NCBI GenBank assembly: GCA_945910005.1
Contig: OX246746.1
Location: 15,586,022-15,650,021, forward strand
Length of the DNA: 64,000 nt
Source: Isoperla grammatica
Taxonomy: Eukaryota; Arthropoda; Insecta; Plecoptera; Perlodidae
Reading direction: 5' to 3'
The stretch's first letter is position 1, and the number at the start of each line of letters is the position of its first letter. The notes beneath the pieces were generated by a model. The model did not search any database and was not told where the DNA came from. It worked only from the letters and a program-made list of their open reading frames with translations. The position numbers were made by a program, and so were the translations under genes. Below, piece after piece: positions 27,263-39,056 of this stretch.

Positions 27263-27424
27263 CCGCGCCGGGCCTTGCGCTTGACTGAATTATTTTGCCA
27301 GTCCGTGAGGTGTGAAAGGTTGGGAACCACTGGTGTAGTAGGTGTAGCGCCATTGAGGTATGATCGCGTGGTTTTAATATTGAAGGTGCTGAGGGCCTGC
27401 CTTCTTTAATATTATTTAAATCGC

Positions 27425-27763
27425 TGAATTAAAATACATGATTTTAAAAATGCATAATATATAAAAAAAAATTAAGAAAATAATAAAACATCATTATTTA
27501 AGATGTATATCGCTCATATGGAGCAAGTGTGATCCCTGAATTAAAATACAATACATAATTTATAAAATACACAATATACAAAAAAATGTAAAAAATAATA
27601 AAACATTATTTAAGATGTATATCGCTCATATGGAGCAAGTGTGATCCCTGAATTGAAATACAATACATAATTTATAAAATACACAATATACAAAAAAAAA
27701 TGTAAAAAATAATAAAACATCATTATTTAAGATGTATATCGTTCATATGGAGCAAGCGTGATT
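27425..27763. repeat. Minisatellite, three ~113-bp copies
   Basis: Each unit ends TATATCGCTCATATGGAGCA (or CGTTCATATGG) after an AT-rich part with AATAATAAAACAT. The copies end near 27537, 27650 and 27763; the second and third are nearly identical. Confidence 0.85.
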
Positions 27764-28146
27764 TTCTCGTCGCACCGAAACGCACCTGGTCTGGAGGTCC
27801 GGCCGCGGCGGCCGTTAGGCTCACCCAGCTGTGAAGGAGGTACCAGGGCGTAATTTCACTACCGGTATCACCATCGCACGTAGGTACTTAATTAGGCAAC
27901 AATTAAAAAATTAATGTTGTTACTCTTGTTGTACGACGTATAGGCTGTACAGTGTGACGGTTGTTACTATCACCGCATCACTCCAGCCAGAGCGTAACGC
28001 AGGCATGCGTTACAAACTGCAGTTTACATTCGAATAACAACATGTATATTACCCGAGAAACACGAAACCAATGTTCCGAGTGGTAAATTATAATGAACGA
28101 CTTCAACAACAGTGCTGCATTCCAAGGTTACGCAACGTTGATAGGT

Positions 28147-28570
28147 GACTCGTTGGTCCAGTGGTTAGCATCGCTGCTTCCAATGTAGAAGGTCCCGGGT
28201 TCAAATCCCGACTCAGGCAGAAGTTTTTTAACTTCTATTAAGGATTCAGTTCCATTACTTCTTGTCTTAGGAATATATAAACGGTGACTTTGGAGACGTC
28301 CTAACTACGAAGCACTCAAAAATTCAAAGTTGTTCTGAATCGGCCTTATTGATTCTGACATTTGTCCACAGGTGTTCGCACTGTCCAATCACTGATTCAT
28401 ATATGTTTCGTGTTTGAAATATCGATCTTTGATTGGTTATCGCTCACTCGTCGATGGTGTTCGGAGCCTACAGGGTTGGTTTAGTCGCTTTAAATTAAAG
28501 TCCTCCACTGAAAATCAATTTCGTTACTGAGTAGGTAGATTCTAAATGTGAATTTTATTTATTTATTTAA
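28147..28570 (+). mobile_element. SINE family B, copy 2 (full length)
   Basis: Head GACTCGTTGGTCCAGTGGTT, B box CCCGGGTTCAAATCCCG. Same body as the 11 kb and 49.4 kb copies, with tail GAATTTTATTTATTTATTTA. It sits directly after a tandem-repeat block. Confidence 0.85.
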
Positions 28571-29381
28571 TGGAAGTGTCTTCAGTGCTATATAGCATAC
28601 AATTATGAGGTGTTTCCCACTGGTCAAAGGAATTATATAGGTACTCAAATAGAAGTTATTTGTATTGTATGTATTGCTTGGCACCCTAAGTTACATGAAC
28701 TGATTTGCATTGGGGAACAATCAAGATCTTGGAGCAGTACTCTAATTCGAGTATAATTTCAAGATTATGTGGTTAGTAACTGAAATATATAAAGCTGCCT
28801 TTTTTCTTTATGCAACACTACTTCATTCTGATACAATAAGTATGTTTTAAACATTTTCTGCGTGCCCCCAGAAAGTCTTCACGTACCACACTGGTTCGCC
28901 ATAACAGAGAGTATGTTGCATTTTTACTGCATTGAAAGCAGATTATAGATACGTAGCCTACTCTCGTCAAAGGAGTTCATCACGCGAATGATGTATTTTA
29001 ATTAATTACTCATCGAGTTGTCCCTCAGAAGAGAAGCGCCGCAAGCCCTGAAACCTCCACACCACAACAGACACCACCGCACGCGTTTCATTGTCTGTCT
29101 AGAGACGACGAACACGTAACATTTGGTGGAGTGGAGTTCGGAACTTGAGCCGTTTCAACACGATTAGACTCATGCACAGACACTACAGAGACATTCTCTA
29201 AATGGAATTTGATGCAAAATGGAAATGGAGGTGTACAGCGCGTACAGTCTGCTTCTCCACTCCATTGAATTCTGTTCGAACTCTGTCGGAGAGCTCGGAG
29301 GGGCTATTTCATTACTAACACGGTTCAATGTTGGAGCAATTAAAAGCGGCTAACTGCTACGATATAGTATCGTACAACATG

Positions 29382-29492
29382 TTCGGTAATGCTTCCGTCA
29401 CGGGTGGGTGAGCGGCAGCCAACCAGCGGCCGTGGCTAATTCAAATACCTGCTCGGGTTGACTCATTGACTGATGACGAAAGCATTACCGAA
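29382..29492. mobile_element. Short foldback element, 19-bp inverted ends
   Basis: TTCGGTAATGCTTCCGTCA (29382-29400) and its inverted partner at 29474-29492 differ at one base. The 73-bp GC-rich interior (GGCAGCCAACCAGCGGCCG) has no coding potential. Confidence 0.65.
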
Positions 29493-29796
29493 GTTATTGC
29501 AAGACGACTTTACATACTCTAGAACACTCGAGTCTAATACTCGTTACATTATTACTACGCTATAATTATAAATGACTTGAACCTAGAGTGCAAGACGGAA
29601 CGTGAAGTTGAACGTGAACATACTATTTGGCATTTGCAAACATGTTTGAATTCCAAGTTTTAATTTAAATGTTTCGCTGGTATCGTAATTACTAATTTTG
29701 ATATGCGCGTATAGGCTTAAAGCTTCTCATTAAAAATACTATCTATGTAGTTGAGTTGAGAGTAATTTACCACTTCGAATACAATTGAATTTCTCA

Positions 29797-30030
29797 GTTA
29801 CAGGAACTGATTCTGAGTGAGGGACATTATTTACAATTGATTATGTATGTGCCCTGTCGTTAATACGACTGGCTCCAAAATCACCGTCCACACGTATGCC
29901 AATACGATACAGATCTGGAACAATATGCCAAACTTAACAACAGCAAAATTCCGAACCAGGAATCGAGCCCTAGACCTTCTGCATAGAAAGCAGGAATAAA
30001 TTCACACGACCAACGAGCTCATGATCAGGT
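29797..30030 (-). mobile_element. SINE family B-related, diverged copy
   Basis: On plus: TCAGTTACAGGAACTGATTC, GGCTCCAAAATCACCGTCCA and GAATCGAGCCCTAGACCTTC align with the 3' end, middle and B box of family B. Large parts between are deleted or unrecognisable. Confidence 0.5.
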
Positions 30031-30617
30031 TATAAGCTTAAGGCAGTAACAATACTAGCCTACCAAGTGCGACATAGACTCAAGATCCTCATTTATATTT
30101 TTAGAATCCATGCAGACATCCATACATACATAAATAAATAAAATAAATGTTGCAATAATCGTGGGCGTAGCACGTTTAAGTCATCGCTGTCGAAATCTAT
30201 TATATACATCCTCAACGCGAACATCTACTTTGGCATGTTACCAGTTTGAGTAAAATCAGAGTCATTACTTAGCAGATACAGATAGGCAGATCAGAATGAC
30301 CAGTCTGTATATAAATCCAATTAGAGTAATGGATTCTGATCAGTGATCACTCTCAAATTAGAAGTAATACGAAATGTCTATTGGTTGAACTTGGAATCTA
30401 CCTCAGAACGATCATTTACACACTTGGAACTCTTGATTGTTATCATCAATACCCACAAATATACAGCAGTACACGAATAGAATTGATAATGTAATTTTGT
30501 TATAACCATCGAAGTTCGTTTCGATTCTTATATAGGCTCTCTAGTTTCGATTAGCGTTCTACAATGAAGCATCATATTATCTAGTATAATAATTTTTCGT
30601 TGGAATCCCTGTTATAG

Positions 30618-30852
30618 CCTGCACACCAGCTTTACCCGATGTGCCCCTCGTCAGGTGACTAACTAGGTTTATTAGGGTGTTTGGATAGTTATAGGAACGA
30701 ATGTCCGAGGGCTGAATCCCAGAATTCGCCTTTACGACTGAGGAAACCCTCGGGTAAAACCTTCAGTCAGGATTGCCCGTGGCCGGAATCAAACCGGCGA
30801 CCTCCCGAATGTAAGAGTCACGCGTCTTACCGCTGAGCCACCTCTATCGGTA
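30618..30852 (-). mobile_element. SINE family A, copy 3
   Basis: On minus: head GATAGAGGTGGCTCAGCGG, B box GGTTTGATTCCGGCCAC, a body with the Gly-Glu-like CGTAAAGGCGAATTCTGG variant, and a 3' end AAAGCTGGTGTGCAGG. Full-length relative to the 41.9 kb copy. Confidence 0.82.
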
Positions 30853-31203
30853 TATCTAATAAAGGCTATATGCCGGTTTCAGAAATAGGTAAGCCTTGGC
30901 CAAATACAAAATAAAACATTTATTTTCTGACAAAATGACATCCAGGTAAGTAGAATGATATATACTGAATACTGATAATATTCATTGGCGAACAAAGACC
31001 TGTGTTAGTGCATGTAAGGACTCTTTGATGTGCAATCAAAAGCTAGCATATTCCAATTCCGTGAAATTTCTTTAAAAAATCCATACAGTAAAATTACGGG
31101 GCTTTGAAACATGCCAACCAACCAAGTGCTTGATATGTGATAGTGATAGCACGCATTTTTACATCAATGCTCCAGGAATAGAGCGTATTTCATTTTGAGA
31201 ACG

Positions 31204-31256
31204 TCTGTGCGTGTGCGTGTGCGTGTGCGTGTGCGTGTGCGTGTGCGTATGCGTGT
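31204..31256. repeat. (GTGCGT)n repeat
   Basis: About eight hexamer units with one GTATGC variant. The Arg-Thr reading on the minus strand is an artefact. Confidence 0.9.
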
Positions 31257-32954
31257 CGAAGTTGAAAAACATTCAAACTTGGAGCGACAGATCTTTTTAT
31301 TGGGAATTCCAACCCCGCTTACGAAGTAGACATACTTTGAGAGCTTAAAAAAACAATAAAATAAATACCAAAGTGTTCTCACTCCGGAGTAAAAATAACA
31401 TTTTACAAAACAACACAACAAGGGTGTGTAGCAGTAGGGGGTGTGGGGTGGGGTCGGGGGGGGGGGAGGGGATCCAATAATATTAGAACTTGCAAGGAAA
31501 CGAAGTCGACTGTTCAGTCGAAGGAACATTGAATAAATCACAGCAAGAAATCCCATTCATGCAGAGTATAATACTGAACGAAAGGCACGATTCGTTTATT
31601 AAATTCTATATTTGCATATGAACCGAGATGAGATTTACATATGAATCGGAACCTTTGGTTAACTAGGATACAAGAACAATGTAAACAATTCTGTGAACAT
31701 ATTGTTTCTATTATGACACTAGTCTGTGTTGTCCTTGACAACAAAGAAACTATTTCTTATTGGGGAATAGAAAGACGACATTAGATGACATTCCTCTGCG
31801 CCTTGTCCCACATACGTCAGAAATACACAGGATTTATGAGTCGGGTTTTTTGTGTGCGGGGCCATCCCTCCCTCAAGCCATCACCATCACCATCACCATC
31901 ACCCATCACACACACGGTGTGCTAAGACCGTTGAGAGTTGACCTTGTTCCTTACCTCCTCTCATTATCTTTATACGATTATGTTATACCGATGCCAACCA
32001 TATAGCCTAACCATCTCGCGGCTCCCAAACCAACCTCTGGCCGCAGAGAACAAATCTTACCTCGTCGCGTGACCCAATTTGGAAACAACAAACACGTGTC
32101 TGGCTTAATAAAAACACAATAATAATATAATGTCGTTGGACGGTTCGTAATGGGAGGGGGGGGGGAGGATGAGGGGGAGTTAACAGCTCTTTTGAACAGA
32201 GGTCGACTATCAAACATTCATTACGTAGGTACGTAACCCAGCGTTTAACATTGTTCTAAGTTTTAACTTAAGTGCTTCGGACATCCATATCCACTGCATA
32301 CCGACTATGCAATGCTTCACGAATTGTCAGACTTGGAAAGGAAACTTTGTAGATCTATATTGTACACAGAAACAACATCTCCGACATCTGCTACGCAAAA
32401 TTCAAAAAAGTACTTTTTTTTGCAGGGCGTGAAATTTTTTTTCATTTTATATGTTTACAGAATACATTTAATTCCACCACCAATTTGGTCTATATGAACA
32501 ACGTCCACACAACCATGGTGATGTTGATGTTATATCTACTTTCCATTGCAGAGAAGTCGATTGCTTCGCTCATCCAACGGACCAAGATACAGACTATAAG
32601 CGTGACACATAATAAATCAACCAAGCATTACAATATTTCACTTAGCGATTCTAGGTAAGGGGGTTTGGTTAATTAACCTGGACATAAAATTTAAGTGTTG
32701 AAACAAAAAGTCTAAAATAAAAAAAAAACATAATAACGGTTAGCCATTCTCAAGGCCTCGGATTTAGTATTCATGGTTGTAGCGAAGCAAATGAACTGTG
32801 CATGGGACACGGCAGTCTTTTAGCTCGATTAGCAGCTTGCCGTGCTGTCAATAAACAAATCCCAACCGATGCACGAAAGGCAATTCGCTACTATTATTAA
32901 ATCGTTATTTATACGATAACATGTATTGATAATTGCGTTATTATAACAATAAAA

Positions 32955-33096
<142 letters not shown>

Positions 33097-33137
33097 ATAA
33101 TAATTGTTCATAGGATTATAGGATTAGGGGATGTATA

Positions 33138-33356
33138 GGGTGCACACCAGCTTTACCTGATGTGCCCCTGACTAACAGGAAGCTTGCATGGACAGTTGGT
33201 AAAGAATGTCCACGGGGCTAAGAACTCGCGATGTGACTGTGACTGATGTGTGCCTTGTGACTGAGGAAAATCTCGGGAAAGAAAACTTCAGTCAGGATTA
33301 CCGGTGGCCGATATCGAACCGGCAACTTCCTGAACTAGAGTACCACGCACGTGTCC
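33138..33356 (-). mobile_element. SINE family A, copy 4 (diverged)
   Basis: Shares the 3' end (GTGCACACCAGCTTTACCTG on plus), the central GACTGAGGAAAATCTC and the B box CCGATATCGAACCGGC, with many substitutions and a short deletion in the tail. Confidence 0.72.
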
Positions 33357-35838
33357 GCCGTGTACATGACACTGCAGCGCGGCTCATCGGGAGAATGCAA
33401 TTACGATATAACGTTAGACTGCCTAATTTCTCTCTCCTCCTCGTGCACGTTGTATCACGTGGTCTCGTGCTAGCCCAGTGTTAATCAGGGTGATTGTGGA
33501 AATGGCAAAGTAAGTATTAAAGTACTAGTCTAGACGAAACGGCACCGATTTCCATTTATTAGCATTCATAGCCTAGAGGGCTCTCCGAGGTTGTAGGTGT
33601 AATACTATGACGAGGTTCAATTCAGGTCAGTCCGAACGAATCGGGGTAAAAAACATTGGCTGCATTCAGACTGACTACCCTGCCGCGGTTCGAAACTAGG
33701 CCAACAAGGTCTGAGCCAACAGTATTTGACTGTAAAGAAACTCTCGATAATTAATTGATGAGGACGCCATAGACATTCACTCTGAACGACACACTTCATC
33801 ATAAACACCTTCATATAAAGTAGAAACACTAATCAGAACTTGCTTTCGTGTACACGTATTTTATGATTACATTTAGAATTATTACAAAACAACAATTATT
33901 ATTACTACTACAACAAAAAAGTATTCGCATTCGGCGGGACACATTAGTCTTCTGATGAAATATGTATACAAACAACTGCTGCATTAATCCTAGAGTATGA
34001 ATGGGAATCGAATCTGGGACCGTGTGCGAGCAAGGCAAAGATAAAGACGCTACTAACAGTCGGCTAAAAAGCGGACAGATCTAAAACCATGTCGGAGCTG
34101 TGTCTTCCTTGTTTTTAGGCCACAATCAATCTCCCCCGTATAAAACGAACGAAGTCGAGCCGAATCAGCATTTGAATCAAGTATAATTTGCTGATTGTAC
34201 TATCTGTTGTGATTAATGTTATAATTAATTAGAGTTGGTGGAACGCAGTATAATCCGCGATCCGGTATAGAAGGTCGTTAATTTTAATTCCGACCTCATT
34301 TGGTTGGTTTCCAAGGGTGTCAAGTGCTCTATTGCGACTCATAGAGATCAATTAGGGGGGGGGGGGGGCGGAGTGGGGAGGGGGGAGGTTGCGGGGGACG
34401 GTGGAAGGTGGCGGGTGAGGTTGAGGAAACTTCGAGCGGGGTAAAGGGGTTTGAATGCTGTTATATTGATTCTCAGATGGCATAACCCGCGATAAAGGTG
34501 CATAGGTCACTCGTAAGTCGCAACTATCGCAATAAGTCGCTATACACTTTTTAACTCGCGAACACAACAGAAATCAATACGAAACGTTGAAAACAGAAAC
34601 ATGTACAATAGCAATCTGCGGAGAGCACGCTGCAATTTCTAAAGTACTCGCATAGAATTATAATTGGTTTTCAAAATGTGTATAAAAACTTGCATGAAGA
34701 GGAAGGCGGAGATGAATATTGGAAAACCGAGGACATATAAAAAAGACACTCAGACGTATTGACTGCACAGCGAGGTCAATGGAGACGATGATGCAGGGGG
34801 AATCAAAGTGGACGAATCCTATCGAAGATGTAAATTTTGCGCGCACGTCTGTCCAGTTATGTAATTATAGTGGAGGATGACAAACAACCGTAATTACCTA
34901 CCGAAAACACATATATACTTAGCGGAATTCGAACCCTAAACCGTTTGGTCGGGCGTTTCACTACCACGAGTACCCTTCTACATACATCGGGAGCATCCAG
35001 CCACAGTGGTTGTTGATATTAAGCCGAAACGTCGGTTGTTCATTGGCAATGGTCGAGGCGACAACACCGAATAGATATATCACGCAAAGGTCCATTCATG
35101 GGTCACGGAAAGGTCAACACGATGGTAACTCGCCACAACCAGCACATCCTACATGTGTGTGTGCGTGTGGGTGTGTATACATAATCTAAGTGTGTTGTTT
35201 GCGGTAAAATAAGTAGTTGTTTAAGTTTTATAATAATTTAAAAGGTATCATCAGTGATTTTACAAAAAAAAAAAAAAATACTGCATACTGTGAACGATCA
35301 AAATCAGAAACACATTTGATATGATCGACGAACATGTAAAATTGAACCAAAAAAGCAATTTGTTGGACTAACAGGAAGTAGTAAACTAGATGCGTATTGC
35401 TTGAGGTGTCGACCTGGGTGCTTTGGCCATCACAGAAAACAAGTTCGGCTTACAACACAGCTTGATGTGACGACGATGTTCATCAGTCATGATCATATTA
35501 TTATTTCCTAGGTACGACCGCTGGCATGATTTGTCTTTTAGATTTCGTTTAATAATTCAATATATTTCTTCAGACGCGCGAAACTTCTATACGAACCATG
35601 GATGTAGGAAAATTAATTAAATCGTGTCACAAAATTCTCGGAATACACAACATCCCTGGTGCGGGGCATACTTCATCATATTACGATTCTGTGAAAGAGC
35701 CCTTTCTTGAGAAAGAAAAAAATACTAAGAAAATACTTTCATAATCCATAATTCATTATTGCTTTGAGAAAACTGATGACGACTATAAGGTAGAAATATC
35801 ACCATCACATATACCATACGTTTCACAATTCGAAACAT

Positions 35839-35958
35839 GGTGTGTGGAGCCTGCAGGGTTGGTTAAGTCGCTTTAAATTAAAGTCCCCCACTGAAAAACA
35901 GTCTTGTTACTGAGTGGGTAGACTAAATGTGAATTTATTTTTTTAATTTTATTTATAG
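35839..35958 (+). mobile_element. SINE family B, 3' fragment
   Basis: Contains GGAGCCTGCAGGGTTGGTTA, CGCTTTAAATTAAAGTCC, TACTGAGTGGGTAGAC and an ATTT-rich tail. The tRNA head and 5' body are absent, as in 5'-truncated retroposed copies. Confidence 0.75.
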
Positions 35959-37134
35959 AATTATCGTGTAAAGATAACGCCAACTACACTCAAGCTTATG
36001 TGTTATTATTATTAGCATAGAGATATATACTATAATGACGGCAGTTTTTTTTTTATGTATGTATATATATGAAGGTCAAGGACTATAAACTCGAAGTGAA
36101 TGTGAATTTTGTCGGGATAAAAAAAACGCGTCATTATAAACTGGCAATGGAAACAGGAGGTCCACCACAAGTTTATAATGTGGCATTAGTTCAAACTAAA
36201 CGTTTATATGGCTGGATTGCACATTTTCTCGCTGATAAAATTATGATGTGAGTGTGAAAATAGGGCCCACCTATGTGAACTAGTATGAAAAGTGTCTTTT
36301 CTTATTTTTTTTTTTATGAAAAACACAATTTTATCAAATTATAAGCAATGTCAATAAATTACAATTACATACATTGTGTATAAAAATTCCCTGAGTGGTG
36401 ACTATTAACATTTGAACATACAAATAATATAAATACATAATGATTAGACAGTGGATATAGCAGACATGTATACAATGAAGAAAAAAGTTTTAAAAAAACT
36501 CTTCGGATAAGTCAAGTGTAAACCGTAAAAGATACACAGCGAAAATATATTTCTCTCCAGCGTAATAAAGAACTACCAACGTGGAAGAAATCATCGGAGC
36601 AAAATGAAGGAAACGCAAAACTGATTTCAATACCGACAGGAAATAACAACAATGAACGCCTTCGTTAGTGCCGATGGTTCATTGGGATGTGAACCCACCC
36701 ACGCAAGTCTATTATAGAAAATATGATCGCAGAGACCTACCTCCTCGTATTCACTGAACCAAAAGCGAGCGAGCATCTCTATACAAAAAAATAACGAACA
36801 AAATAACGCTTTCCAGGAAGTCGAGACTTTAATAATCATATACACAAGGTATTCTCGCTCCCTAATATGAACGCAATACGAACGATTCAAAGGAAAACGT
36901 AGGACGAACGAGGAAAACAACCATCGCTGTGACTTGACATTTAGCGAACATGGAACAACAACCGAGAACAATCTTTGTTTTTGATTTGCTTCTTGATGAC
37001 CCAATAAAACCGTTTGATGTCGGATCTCAAAGGAATACATTTGCATGCCTGCGTCACCGCCTCTTTGACAGACAACAACGAAGATCGAAGCTGAAAGACC
37101 ATCCCTACCCACTCACCAACGCAAATGAGGTTTA

Positions 37135-37401
37135 TAGATTTCCTTCTAGGACAGCTATTCTATATATTCAGATGTAAAAATATGAAACCCAGTATCTTCT
37201 ATACATGTTTGCACAATTATGTGCTTGTTAAAATATGTCAATAGCGAAATCAGTGCGACGTTCTTGCATAGATTTCCTTCTAGGACAGCTATCCTATTTA
37301 TTCAGATGTAAAAATATGAAACCCAATATCTTCTATACATGTTTGCACAATTATGTGCTTGTTAAAATATGTCAATAGCGGAATCAGTGCGACGTTCTTG
37401 C
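37135..37401. repeat. Tandem duplication, two ~134-bp copies
   Basis: TAGATTTCCTTCTAGGACAG begins at 37135 and again at 37269. The copies differ at only a handful of bases, implying a recent duplication. A G-tract/C-tract pair follows at 37411-37452. Confidence 0.88.
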
Positions 37402-38436
37402 AGTAGGCAAGGGGGGGGGGGGCTTTCGAGCTAACACCCCCCCCCCCCCCCCTCCAATATCCTCCTTCGCAATGCCAACGTTAGTTTAGTATTAACAACA
37501 GCGTACAGTCCATCTGAATGCAAATATTACTCACACACGTATACAGGCAATTGTTATGACTTTTTATTTCGTTTTTTTATGATTTTTTATTATGTTTTTT
37601 TTCTAGCAAAATTTTTAATTTTTTGTCAAAACTTTCACTATAAATGTCTCCTCATATTTTTAGCTCACGTACGAGACAATCGTGCGGATTCTCCTCAACG
37701 GCTCCACTGCAGATGAGGCGAGTTAGTCATAAAACTCAGTGTTTCTAAACCGTTCGGTATAACAACTGCAATTACTTACTGGTGCAAACAAAAGTGGTTT
37801 AGCAGATAAGATGTAAACTATACAAAAAACGGACGCTTATAAATACAGTAAATCGGCGATCGTAAGTTTCCACCAGGGGCAATAACACATATACTACCAT
37901 ATCAATACCGATGTATTGAGATATTTTTATCGCATTTTGAAATATGTTTCATGATCTAGATCAAAAGCTGTTGGATTTGAGGTGGGGGGCAGAGTTGAAT
38001 GTTGTTTGCTATTGATTCGCGGGTTACAAAGTTGATGGGTCACTCGGCGCTCGTTCCGTTTGAAAATATTATTTCACTAGGTTTAGTACCTATATAAATT
38101 GATGTTTCGCACGAAAGTGGACATGCAGACTGATATCACATTGCAATCAATAGCCGCTCAAGTCGGATTGAGCGGGGCCCGTGTTGCGCAATGCGACGAC
38201 GACAAGACGGGCGACCCCGACATCAAGACAATACCGTAACGTACCACAATATACTTGCTCATTATTTAGTAGTTACACTCTTCTGTGACGCGCTCAAAAT
38301 AGTACCCATATATATTCAAAAATTGTTTGTGTACGCTGTCTGTATGCATATTATTTGCAAGGGGTGGCCATACACGGTTGCCATTTATACACAGAATAAT
38401 TTTTTTTAAATTTTGTGTTTGGATTATTTGGAATTA

Positions 38437-38495
<59 letters not shown>

Positions 38496-38501
38496 TTATT
38501 G
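38437..38501. repeat. (ATT)n microsatellite
   Basis: Continuous TTA/ATT units, 210 bases before the much longer array at 38.7 kb. Confidence 0.93.
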
Positions 38502-38710
38502 TTGCAATACATACAAACTCGGTCAAAACCGGCATAAACATGTTGTACGGACACAAATGTCAAGTATTTCCATGTGTTAACCTTATAAAAATCTATACTT
38601 AGAACTACTTAATATATCATTGTCCACATTATTTTTTTCCAAACCGAACTGTGGATGCTCTGTACGGTCGTGGCCGATTTGTACTCATCCCAGCATTCGC
38701 TCTTTGTACG

Positions 38711-38801
<91 letters not shown>

Positions 38802-38865
38802 ATTATTATCATGGTTGTTGTTGTTATTGTTATTGTTATTATTATTGTTGTTGTTATTGTTATTA

Positions 38866-38927
<62 letters not shown>

Positions 38928-38966
38928 GTTATGATTATTATTGTTATTATTATTATTATTATTATA

Positions 38967-39034
<68 letters not shown>

Positions 39035-39056
39035 TGTTATTATGATTATTATTTAC
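38711..39056. repeat. Compound (ATT)n/(GTT)n array
   Basis: ATT units with a GTT-rich middle (about 38813-38858) and scattered GTT/GAT variants. An AT-rich imperfect tail follows to about 39180. Confidence 0.94.

Larger units (their letters stand above)
26166..27332. mobile_element. hAT-type element with CAGTGGTTCCCAACC termini
   Basis: Left end CAGTGGTTCCCAACC, right end GGTTGGGAACCACTG: a perfect 15-bp inverted terminus typical of animal hAT elements. The flanks GTGTAGTT (26157-26164) and GTGTAGTA (27333-27340) are a near-perfect 8-bp TSD with one extra A on the left. GC-rich hairpin-forming CCGGTCCGCGGAC motifs lie just inside the left end. No transposase frame, so non-autonomous or decayed. 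Confidence 0.82.

Noticed and set aside
27425..27763. CRISPR-like array
   Set aside because: Units are contiguous ~113-bp copies without spacers, in a eukaryotic intron.
36627..37112. 161-codon minus-strand open frame
   Set aside because: The longest non-repeat frame besides the MBD exon, but no motif recognised, no splice or promoter support, and it overlaps the start of unique AT-rich intronic sequence.
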